64,000 nt of DNA, taken from Phoebastria nigripes. Its lineage: Eukaryota > Chordata > Aves > Procellariiformes > Diomedeidae. Where the stretch lies: contig JAYKAV010003266.1 in assembly GCA_035582835.1 (NCBI GenBank), forward strand, positions 1,279,385-1,343,384, in the 5' to 3' direction. The translations under genes and the position numbers were made by a program. Position 1 is the stretch's first letter. The number at the start of each line of letters is the position of its first letter. Under the pieces are notes generated by a model. The model worked only from the letters and a program-made list of their open reading frames with translations, made no database searches and was not told where the DNA came from. Shown piece by piece: positions 30,723 to 41,800 of this stretch.

Positions 30723-33700
30723 CTTGGGGGGAGGAAGCGGCAGCGGGCGGCGCCTCGCGAGACGCGCCTTTAGCCCGCGCCGCGCACGCGCCCTGGGCAA
30801 ACCCCTCAGCGCGCCGTGCCGCCAGGGGGCGCCGCGGGCGCCGATTGGCGGCTGCCTGCCTGCGCGCGGCCGCCTGCCTGCGCGCGTGCGCGCGGCCGGT
30901 GGGTTCCCTGAGGGGGCGGCCGCGGCCGGGGAGCCAGCGCGGGGCTCCTCAGGTGGCTTCCTGGGTTTTTATTCTTTTCTACCAACATTAGCTGTTATTT
31001 CCTGCCTGTGCCGATGACTGAGGCTGTGACTCCCCGCTGTGTATCTCAACAGGAGCGCTTATCTACACAGAAGCAATTAATGAAGATGTTTATGAAGCAG
31101 CAGTCCTTCAGATGGAGAAAGATAAACCTTCGCGGCGAAACAGCCCTTCATACGTCCCTGGGTCATTTGTTTTACGGACAGCACAAAAGCTGAAACTTAG
31201 AAATGCCACAGAGGACAAAACCTCTGNGTTACGTGAGTGGAAGTAAATGGTGGGAGCTGGAGACCTTGCCACAAGCTACGCGAGCGAGAGCTTCACCTAG
31301 AGCACAAATCTGAACCGCAGAGGCATGGCGGAGGGTGGCCGAGCCCAGGGCAGGGTGAGAGCAGGCACCTGGCCAGGAGGACAGGAGGGAACGGTCAGAA
31401 GAGAGGAATAAGCAGAGGGAAAGAGAGGGAGTCATAAGGGGAAGGGAAGGGTCAGCAAAGGAATGATGGAGAAGGCTGCAAAAGAGGATGAGGAGGACAA
31501 AATTGATCGTGTTGGCAAAACAGTGTCAACAAGCTTGCTGACAGTCAGTGCCCAAAGGATATCTCTGTTAGTTCGGAGAGAAAGCAGTCGCCACTAATCT
31601 CTCAGCTATCCTACTGTAACGAAACAGCGGGGACATTTTGTTCTGCCCCCTCCAGTTTCAGCCCTCCTTCCACCATCCTGACNATAGAAATGAGTTTCTC
31701 ATTAAACACTCTGTGTCTGGGATACAGCTGTACTGCATACAGAAACAAGATCTAAAAGCCAGGGTACTACAAAAAATTAATAGTATAGCATTCACTTCAG
31801 CAAAGGCCAAATGTATTAATCTGTTGTATGTGCATTACTTACTACCCTCTGTAGACCACTTATTTTAAGTCCTGGGTGGTTTTATGCCTATCAGCTTTTA
31901 CCGTCATACCGTCATAGCAGTTCAGAGGCTCTGGACATGCAGCTTCCATTCACTGCAATGGGATTTCAAAAATCTCAACAGTGGCTTCTACTGTACGAGC
32001 ACATACACTGTGTCATTATTCTTACATTGCCAGGCAGCCTAAATGAATTTTAATGGCTTTGGTGTACCACAGTCTTTGTCACGCCTTTGAAATTCCTCAT
32101 GATTATATTCCTGATGGGGGAGAAAAAGTCTGGCACATTCTATTCAGTTGTTATTTTTCAGTATTATGATATTTTCATATGAATATCTGAGTACCAACCA
32201 ACATGGGGCCTCACAGGACAATGAAGAACACTTTCAGCTTGGAGAGCTTACCTCTACCAAGTCGGGACAGACCAGATGGTAGGGGCGAGAACTGTGCCCC
32301 AGAGCAGAGGTAACAGGATAGCTAACTACAAGCATTCTGTTAGTTCCAATTATTTTTTAATTTTTAAGTGGATATTCCCGTTGGTCCTCAAGGGGAAATG
32401 AGTCTCCAACATGAGATAATTATCTCTGGATAAATCTGGGAAAGGAGACAGACAAAGACACCTGGACATAACAAACATTTGATTAAATACAGCCTCTTGT
32501 AACCCTTTTAAATTGATGTGATTTAAACAGACAATGAAGAGCAGTCAGAAGTGACTGTTCCCATGGGGGAAGGGCAGAGATGAGGTGATATAACAGCCCA
32601 AAACAGCCATTGCAATGAACTGCTCCCCCTCTCTCTTTTCCTCACCTATTCCTTTTCTCCCCTGAGGTTGCATGCACGTTGCAATACAACTGAGGTGATT
32701 TGGAGACAGACATTATTCTCTGCGGTGCATTGTTAATGAGACATTCAGACACATCATCTTAATTCAGAAAGATGCTGCTGTTTGTAGGTGTTCATTTAAT
32801 TTTCCATCACATGCTGGAGGGACGGATTCCAAACCATCTCAATGTCTCTATGCTGAGAAACCCTTCAACACAATGACTGGCAGATTTATTGTCCCTCTCC
32901 CTTTGGTTTTGGCCCTTACTGATGGATCTGTGTCAGATTTAGGTCATGCTCCTGCAGCTGTATCAGTTGATCTAATGAAAGGTTTTGTTTCTCCCTTAAC
33001 CCTTATTCCGGTAGAAGATCTTACCTGGTACTGCTACTAACTTTGTTTTAAACTCTCTGTATGGTGTGTACTCTGCCATGAGTCAGTGTATAAATAGCAA
33101 TCCTCAACCTTCAGGCCTCGTTTTACCTCAGTGACTCTCAAGTACAGAGTTCACATTGTCGACGTTCCCATGCCAGCCCAGCCAAGAGGAATCTGCAGTT
33201 TTGCCATGACATTGCTTTGCTTTCTCTCGCAGTAAGATCCAAAGGAAGTATTCCTGTTCAAAGCAGCCTTTGGAAATCTTGACAATTAATCTGAATACTC
33301 TGCAGGCAGAATAGGTCCTGGGAAAGGATTTAGCTTAGTAAAAGAAGTAGATAAGACCTCCTTCTGAGCTGTAATATTAAAAAAATAACTGGTTCTTATG
33401 AAGGGATATAAACTCTCTAGCTGGGGGTCATGAACCAACCTCTAGGTTTTGGGGCTTAGAAGAAAACTCTTGCTCGGGAAAACTCTTGCTCCCATATCTA
33501 CTGAGTGCACGTTTTATTCCCCCAAGACAGGGCTCACCACTTTTTTGTCCCTGTTATGAAGTGCAGATTACATATTTGATTTTAATTCCATCCAAGATTC
33601 ATTTTCCTCTGAATCTATATATCAATATATCAGCTTTGGATAAATGATCTTATAAGACACCTGTGAGGTGCATGCTGCTGATACTCAAGGTCGGGTTCTC

Positions 33701-34566
33701 GCTATTTCAGACTATAAAGCACTTGTCTTCAAACTCCCAGCAGCAAGGCAAAGGTCCGTATCACATGTTCGATGTGTAGTTTGCATTGTGCCGAGACCTC
33801 CTAAGGCTAACACGTGCAGTGCAAAGAAATGTCTTGACCAGTACTTAGAACCAGTACTAAGTAGTCACCACAGATTTATCCCTCTCCTCTTTCTGTGGAA
33901 CTTACTCTTCATTCACAACAGCTAAGTTCTTGTTGTAACCCTGTGAAAGACTGGGATAGACTGCTCATGGAGAATTTGCATTGGCTTCCAGAACTATTAG
34001 GTTGTGTATATCTTTTAAGAATACATTCAATATAGATTTGAACATTGCTACTGTAATCAAGCACCTGCCTTGCCTTATTCCTTTAGCTTCAAAGGATTTG
34101 TCTTTCATATCTGCCAAGACATGGAATTACTCAGAACAAATCTTGGTTTACATAATATTTATAAAATATTTTTAAAGTGAGATAATCTCATCCTCCTCTC
34201 CCAGATGTGTTCAGATGAAGACAGTGAACTTTCTCCGTTCTCTGTAGCACGTGTGACTCACTCTTCAGAGTGTGGTATGTATTTGTGTTTACACTGCCAT
34301 GGAAACTGTATTTGTTCTCTGTACAGTAAAGCACATTACAGTGAAAGGGCCATTGATATTAGCATAGACAGTGACTTCATGTTCACCACCAAAAATTGAC
34401 TCCAAGCACCCTGCGCATTCATTTTCCCTTTGAAAAAAAAAGCTGGATGGCATGTCACCAATGAGTAGCAAGTCTTTGGGGCAGCAGAATCTTCATTGTT
34501 GCTTTAGTAATTGGCAAAGTCTTGGATGTTTTCCAGCAAGCCTGGTGCATGAAGTTGTTATAAATA

Positions 34567-34599
<33 letters not shown>
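34567..34599 (+). repeat. (ATG)11 trinucleotide microsatellite
   Basis: Eleven perfect copies of ATG/GAT. In one frame it would read as an Asp run, but the surrounding open frame is not a gene. It is probably length-polymorphic. Confidence 0.95.
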
Positions 34600-37472
34600 G
34601 GGTCTTACATCCATCTAAGGCTCATTTCAGTGCCCTTCTGCTGAATGGATTTGGTTCCTTGTCAGGCATGTCCTTCAGAAGGATCCACGAGAACTCCACA
34701 AATTTCAGATGAAATCTAAAGTATACAGGGGGGCCACCACAGATGCATGTACAGATGCAGCTACAGATAAAAAGAAAGCAGACATCAGGATATCAGCTCA
34801 GAGTAGCTATTTCAACTATACCAGTGAGAAGTGCCAGTAGTTCACTCCTGTTGTTTTCCTCCAGATAAACAAATATCAGCCCATTTTAATCTTAGATACA
34901 CTTTTATACCAAGGTTTGCTAAATTATTTTTCAGCTAGTATGAACAGGATCTAGGTCACCAAAATGCAGCCAGCCGAGATGTAATCCAATAGTTCTTTAA
35001 CACAAGACAGCACAGTGAATGCACAAGGAGCTTCCCTACCCTGGTACTTACTCCTGGCACTCCAGTGCAAGCAGAGGAATGTCGGGAGCTGGAATTTGGC
35101 TAGAGCAGAGTTAAAAGTTTTACTTTTGGGATGGGGGCATAGTGAGGTAGGGGCACGTCAGGAACTTTAAAGACCACAAGTGCAGAGACTGCATACAATA
35201 AATTAGGCTTAATGGAAGAAATGGTCAAATTTTCAGGGGTAATTTATCTCTTTATGCACAAATACAAAACCAGAATTAAAGTTTTGACATTATATTCTTA
35301 CCTATTTTGGCTGGATGTTTATGCCCCAGTGGATTTAAACAAAGATGGGTGCAATTCAGGTCATGCTGCATTTTAAGTGGGAAGAAATTCTGAAAGGTTT
35401 CCCTTCAGTGTGCAAGAAAGTAAAAATGAAAGAAAATTCACTGATAACCACGCTTGTTAGTTCAGCAAAGAACAGTCACGTGAAAGCCCTGAGAAAGCAG
35501 ATCAATGAACTGAAAGACCACAAATGAGATAAGCCTTCAGCTGTGAAGGGATGGATGTTTTCTCAAATGGGAAGGAATGAGGCAGTTCATGTAAGTCGAA
35601 TACACCACTCTAAAAGGCATATTCTATTTTTTGCCCAAGGATCTCAGTTTTTCATTTTCTCCTGAAATAAGCCATGTAGCTTTCTGCTTGAGGGTGCTTT
35701 ATTCTCAGCTCTGTATTTTCTTGGAGACCTGATTTTCCACCGCACTGCACCATCTGCTCATGATTTGCACCACTGTGGAGTGGAAGGAGTGCAGGGCCTG
35801 GCATGAAGTGTCAACGTTGCTTTGAACCAGTTGTCTACACAGAAGAGAAAAATGTTGCTTAGTGGGGAAATCCTACTGAGAAAATATTTCAGATTTTTCC
35901 CTTCTCTTGCAAGTTCCCAGGAGTTTGGAGCACATGAATATTCTGGTCTTTTCTTTATTCTATGCTCATGAACTCCTTTATCAGCCTCACAGGACATAAG
36001 CAGCCCCGGAGGCTGAAAAACGGATCAAAAAGACGACCTTAAACAGAAGCCAAACAGGGGCTAAAAACTCTTCCCCNTTCATCTGCCAGCAGATCACACA
36101 GTTCAGTGTCTTGCAAGTGTTACAGGAGCTTTCTGGAACACAGCATCTGCCAATTGCCATGTACGTGTGCCGTTGGCCTCCTGAATGCTAGGCATGCTGG
36201 AAAATATAATATTGTTTAACTTAGATTTGATGCTTCAAATAACCATGTGTATCTTTTGTATCTCTTTTGTATTGGAATATTCAAAGCGCTGTGAAAAGCA
36301 TCAGTTAAAACAAATTCAGGAATGATATGATTTGAAAAAAAATATGGTATTGTAAAGAAAACGTTGGGGAGAGCATCCTGTGCCTAGGATAATCCCTGAT
36401 CTGATTTCATACAGTTTTTCAAGATGCCAAAACCATAGTGCTCATCAACAGTCTACTGTCTAGACACGGTAACCCCAGGAGAGCAGAAGTCATTCCCTGT
36501 TGATGCCCGCTCTTAGTCTATTCCCTACCAAATGTAAGAGAGTACCTAAAAACACTGTTGTTCAAAGCTGGCTTGGATAAATTAAGCTCACAGTCAGTCT
36601 TCAGCTCAAACCAGCTGAACCTAGGTCCATGTATTACAAATGTAAAGAGAAAATGCCATCATGTTTTAGCTTCGGTCCCATGCCACAAGGAAGAAGTAGT
36701 ATCTACATATTACTTTACAGAACTGAGATAATACAATAAATTATAAAAACATGGTCCCAGTAGCAGAAAAGGAATAAAGGTCTTGAGCCACCCAAGCAAC
36801 ACAGAAACCTGGACTCTGAGACTGTGGCTCTTCTTGAACACGAGTCCTTGTCTGAGGCACAGAAAGGGGAAAGGGAAGTTGGGTCATTCCCTGTACTATT
36901 AACAATTGGCGGAGGCAGGCGTTTCAGCTTGTAGTCTCCACATGGTGCCATCTTTTTGATTTTTTACCACTGACTGGCTGTTCGAACCTGCCATATGATA
37001 GTTGATATGCTTGAGTAGGCTGGGGACCTACATACCCCGACCCTGGGCCATGGGGAACAACCAGCTGGCCAACAAATCCAGCCAGATTTCAAGAAAAAAA
37101 TTATAGCTGGGCTAGTTGGCTTAGACTTTAAGAAAGACTGGCAGGTATCCCACTCACATCATAGCATACCCTGTTGGAAGTGATTAACTTTTTGATAAGG
37201 TCACTTCTTTAATATGTCATTTACTGCCCCACGTTCTACAGATCCTTGAAGAGAGATGCAATTTTCATGCTTCCTTAATAGATAGGAAATGGAAACCCTG
37301 AAATGAGCAAAGAGGAGATTGTGACCAGTAATAAAAGAGATGCTGGAAGGATCAATAAATGTTAACTCTAGAGTGTTTCCCAAACATACATGAAAGGGGA
37401 GATCGCAAATTTCTTATTTAAATTGGATTTTGACACAAAGGTCAGCTTTCAAAAACACCAAGGCTGATTTCT

Positions 37473-37490
37473 ACAAACAAACAAACAAAA
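37473..37490 (+). repeat. (ACAA)n short tandem repeat
   Basis: About four copies of a tetranucleotide ACAA unit in the DDX20-INKA2 spacer. Confidence 0.75.
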
Positions 37491-38791
37491 TCCTATTACC
37501 AACTATAAAAAATGTTTTCCTTCAAAAAATAAAGACCTGGAAAGGCAAAGATTTTAGCCAGTCTTTGTCAATACTCAAATTTACGGGAAAAAGCAAGTAA
37601 TTACATTTTTCATCCCAAATTTGAAAACACAAAGTAGTATTTCTCATCCTATCAAGTTCTTTACCATTGCAGAACAATTCAGACAAGCCTTGCTAACCCA
37701 TTACAGGGGACTCAGCATTTATTATCTAAACAACACATTTTGCACATATGCTGAGAATAATACATATATATATATGAGAAACACTGAAAAATTCAAAGCC
37801 TTTCCAATTCAATGCAGTTATAAAGCCTGATGATACAAAAGTGCTTGTATTTTTTCCTGGCTCATATGTCCATCTGTTTGATTTCCTGTGGTGACAAGCA
37901 ATATCAGAGGTTGTTGATCTGAGGTAAAAAAATCCTGCCTTTAGAGGAGCGCATCCGTAGCACTGACAATATCGCTCATATCCAGGAAGTTTCCAGCTGC
38001 TGCTGTGTTTGTAGAGTCCTGTCAGCCGAAATACTGCTTGTAAAACACGGTAAGGAAAAAAACTGCTGTTCTGAAAATAAATCCACGCTAAGAATTTTCA
38101 GCACCTGTTTCTTGCCGCTCTCTAAACATGTGCTAATCCTGACAAAGGGCGTTTTGATAACGGCACTGTCATGTGCGAAGTGCTTGGGGTACTGCCACCT
38201 TCCAGGGGAGACCTGTGACATCCCCCGAGGTGGCAAAGGGCAGGTTGACCCAGGGGGGATGTGCCTTCACGCAGCAACCCAGCCCACAGTTAGAACAAAA
38301 TGGGAAAATCCACAACTGGGTGGCTTTGCAATTTGTCGTGATTAAGGCCATGTAGGTTAATCCATGCTTTTGTTGGGGTGGTCCGTCTCTGCAGAGCAAT
38401 TTGCAGAATCTAGACCACAACAAACGAAACCATCAAACTTCTCCGCGGGGAGAAGGGGTAATTCTCTGCACACACTCCTGCGCTGTCACCGAGCGCTGGG
38501 GTTGGTTTGGCTTCCATGCAAGAAGCCTCTCGCCGCTTGCCGCTTTTACCAGGACTCCCAGGGCCCGGAGCCAGGCGGGGGCAGGGGACCCCCCCCTCCA
38601 GCGCACCGCCGTTCGGAGGGGCGGCCCCGCTGCGCGCCGCCCGCCCCGCATCCCGGCTCCGGACCGGCCGCCCGGCAGCGCGGGCTGGGCTCTGCCCCGG
38701 CGGCAGCCGCCGCCCCCCGGTGCCGCCCCCGGCCTCCCCGCGGCGACCCCCCCGCCCGGTCCCCTCCCCGCGCCGCGGGCGGAGCGCTCGC

Positions 38792-38809
38792 ATGGCGCGG
38801 CCGCGCTGA
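38792..38809 (+). promoter_or_regulatory. Five-codon upstream ORF before INKA2
   Basis: ATG GCG CGG CCG CGC TGA lies eight bases before the INKA2 start codon. Its ATG has G at +4 but C at -3, a medium context. If the transcript starts upstream of 38792, this uORF would be translated or leaky-scanned before the main start. The transcription start is not known. Confidence 0.5.
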
Positions 38810-38817
38810 GCCGGGCC

Positions 38818-38853
38818 ATGGACCACCACCTGCGCCGGCTGAAGCAGGAGCTG
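38818..38853 (+). CDS. INKA2: INKA2 coding exon 1
   Basis: 36 bases encode MDHHLRRLKQEL. The start is in gggccATGg (G at +4, G at -3), and the donor is CTG|gtaagg. It is too short to find by ORF length alone and was recognised by homology and correct joining with exon 2. Confidence 0.93.
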
Positions 38854-41800
38854 GTAAGGGGGCGGCGGGCGGGGGTCCCCGCACCCGGGGCTCGTCCCGC
38901 GGGCTGCCGCGGCGGTGCCTGCGCGGCGCCCGGGGTCTGCGCGGCTCTGCTCGGCCCTTTGTGGGGGGCACAGCCCCCTGCGAGCGCGGCCGGGCGCGGA
39001 GCGGGCTCCGCCGCGGGACGGCAGCAGCCGGCGGGAGGGGCAGGGCAGGTCCCGGCCGCCTCCCGCCTTCGCCTGGCCGGGGAAGCTCGGGGTCCCCCCG
39101 ACGGCTGCTCCCCTTCGGCATCGCCGTGCATCGGGCGGCGGGTCCCGGCCTCCCAGCGCCGGCTGGTCGGGCGCCGCCGGTCCGTTCGTCTGCGAGAGAG
39201 AAGTGCAGTAACGGCGGGCTTTGGGGTGTGCGGTGGCTTTACAGAAAAGATGCCAGCGTAGATCAGAAATCAAATAAACATTTACAGAAATCTCTGATAA
39301 GAATAACTTTACGGGAATCAAAATGATGTAAAGGGAGTGTGCACTTGCCACCTCCAGTACCCTCTGAAAATACTGCTTCTTTAATAGGAAACCCTTTGTC
39401 ATAAATCAACGCTGTTTTCTCCCTCCTCCCGCTCCTATTCAGACGGTAACCTCACTCGCTGAACTTGCTTGGGCTTGTCCACAAGCCAGAAGGTATTGTT
39501 GGTACCCTGCGGCTTGCTAGGGGTGGACTGGTAGGAAGAACTGATACTTTCCAAAATAGGGTTCCAGTGCTTGGTAGGTCTGGCTGGGGAGCCGTGCGTT
39601 GTTCAGATAAATAGATAATGAGAACAAAAGGGGAAGACAAGGCAGAGCAAAAACGGGTGGGTGAAGTTTGTGAATGCACAAGAGCTTCCTGGTTTAGGAC
39701 TTAATAGGATGTTGGTTTCAGCTGGTATTCGTGCTAACTGGAGTTTTACAAAATGGGCTTATATGCAGTATTGCTATCCTGCCTGCATTACAGGAAATGT
39801 TTCGCATGTAAGCAACACCATTTGAGTCAATACAGAGACATGCAAAGTCACAGCTGTGCCCAGGGCAGATCAGGGACTTGCTGTTGCACTGGAGATAGCT
39901 GGGCTCCAGAGATTGGACGTGTCTTGTGAAACACGGGCTTGGGCAGCAGCGCTTTACTCTGAATAAATGTGGCAGCAAACAGTGACATTTAACCTGCTAG
40001 CATTACCAGCATTTCCCTAGCAAACAGAGGAGCTGGAAGACAACCTAAAACAAAGGAAAATGAGAGTCACTGGTGTTCTGTATGCTGGGTGTGATGAATG
40101 AAATGCAAACTGTAAACCAGGACATGTACATTATGATCTGGAAGATCTTTAAAATCTGAACAAGTTGGAAGGTGAGATGGGTAAAAAGAGTAACTTTCCA
40201 AAGAGCATGCTTAGAATAAGGTTCCTAAATCTGTGTTTTGTCTTCTAAACAAATCAGTTTCATTATCTGAGCAGTATTTTGTACAGAAGCCTAAACATTG
40301 CACCTTTACCTGTAAGTCTAAAACATGCCTGTTTTGTAGCGCACAACATAACTTCTGAAGAATTTTAATATATTCGAAAGGAATGCAGATCCCTCACACT
40401 TAATGTGAAAACCAAAAAATGCTTAAAATGAGAAAGTTCTGGGTTTGTTCATGCAGTAATAGATTTTTTTAAATTGTAAAAATGTGACAATTTTTATTAT
40501 ATTAATAAACCAAGACCTTAGCCTGGCAAAGATTTATGTATATGCTCGGCTTAAAAAACTGGGAAGGGGCAGTTGTCACCTTCAGTAGGACTACTCGTGA
40601 CTTAACTGAAAGTAGCCTAGATCTTCGTACATTTGGTTTTTACTAGTCACATTCTTTCCCCCTCCCACCCCCCCGTTTTTGTTACTCAAACTTAAAACCT
40701 TACTTTAACAACAAATTATCAGGGTATCAGAGTGCAGTCTTGGAGCTGTTGTGAGCACAGCCGTGCCAGGACAGCCCGCAGGGCGAGACAGCTGGAGAGA
40801 CCCTCTGCCTTACAGCACACTGTCGGAAACAATTCCTTTCATCAGCAACTTAAGTGAGCTGCGGATTGCATTTAGTGAAGGTAGGAGGACTGTATTAATT
40901 AAAATAACCATAAATGATATCCTGAGCAATAACAGCTTTTAAAAATCAATACTGTCAAGATAGCCTGGAATTAAAATAGATTAATGTTTCTATAAAGACC
41001 AGCAAGCAGTGCGATAGACAGCTGGGACCATCTGCATCGAATGGTGAGTGGGAACCAAACCTCTTGACCCTGCTTCTTTACCACTTTCTTCATTACTGGG
41101 CAGGTCATGCCTCCAGACATTAAATGCACCATAACCGAGAATCATGCGGGAGGAATGGAGGGAAGGACTTGGCCAGATCGAGACAATGAGCCACCCTATG
41201 TGCAGCTAAACAGGAGTCCAGTTCCAGGGCATCATTGCAAATTTAGAAACACAGTGGTTTGCATTATGTCCAAGGAGCAGCTCTGGTTGGGTGGGAGGGA
41301 CTGCTGAGTGGCAGAGGGGGTGTCGTGCAGGGGTGTTCTGCAAAAATGCCCTATTTGAGGAGGCAGGCTTGCTGAGGCTGGTCAGCTAACACCTGAAAGT
41401 TAGAGGCCGTTTGATTAGCAGAAGTTTAGTTTGTCTTGGTGTAAACTACTGCAGCCTTTGGCTGGTTTTGAGGAGGGGATTTTCTCAAAAGAGAGCGGAT
41501 GTTGGCACAGCTCCCAGTTCCCAAGGAAAGGTTATCTTCACATGCAACTCTATCCCCCAGCAGTGTGGGATTCAAGGATTCCAGCTCTGATTTTTCTTTC
41601 TCCTGCTTTATGTATTAAAAACATATTTAAATAATCGTGTGCTTGGTTTGGGCTGCTCTGTGCCCCAGCATTTCAACACACAGCCTACGCATTGAGATCA
41701 CACCATGCTTTGCCAGACAAGTCACAGATGAGCGTGGGTTCGGGCGTGCTTACACCGGTCTTCGCATTACCTCTGGGAAAGCTCTGCCATGGCTCCCAAG

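Larger units (their letters stand above)
30281..30960. promoter_or_regulatory. CpG island and promoter of DDX20
   Basis: A dense GC/CpG stretch covers DDX20 exons 1-2 and about 240 bases upstream of its ATG, contrasting sharply with the AT-rich flanks. No TATA box is visible. This fits a housekeeping promoter with dispersed initiation. Alternating CG/TGCGCG runs at 30865-30900 could form Z-DNA. Confidence 0.8.
30961..38540. other. Intergenic spacer between DDX20 and INKA2 promoters
   Basis: The genes are divergent, with start codons 8.1 kb apart, so they do not share one bidirectional promoter. Short open frames here show no known protein pattern. Simple repeats are (ATG)11 at 34567-34599, an AAAC run at 37473-37490 and a short (TA)n at 37764-37775. 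Single N bases lie at 31207, 31683 and 36077. The stretch 32640-32820 is repeat-free and motif-rich but not identified. Confidence 0.65.
38541..39200 (+). promoter_or_regulatory. CpG island and promoter of INKA2
   Basis: A very GC- and CpG-rich block surrounds the INKA2 first exon (ATG at 38818), with C-rich Sp1-like tracts just upstream (for example 38700-38770). No TATA box lies at a plausible distance. Long open frames on both strands here are a by-product of high GC. Confidence 0.82.

Noticed and set aside
30342..31017. Plus-strand open frames across the DDX20 promoter (up to 213 codons)
   Set aside because: They are CpG-island by-products antisense to DDX20 exons 1-2 with no recognisable protein pattern.
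34452..34712. Open frame with an Asp run
   Set aside because: The Asp run is the (ATG)11 microsatellite read in one frame, and the flanks have no homology.
35345..35527. 60-codon Lys-rich frame in the DDX20-INKA2 spacer
   Set aside because: No conserved domain, promoter or splice context, and the length is within chance for AT-rich DNA.
36780..36960. Possible reverse-strand MIR fragment
   Set aside because: Only the gtctgaggcacagaaagggg block resembles MIR. The rest does not follow the consensus order.
38410..39402. Long open frames on both strands around the INKA2 first exon (up to 330 codons)
   Set aside because: They overlap on both strands in several frames in a CpG island, are Arg/Pro/Gly-rich and show no domain. 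High GC removes stop codons by chance.
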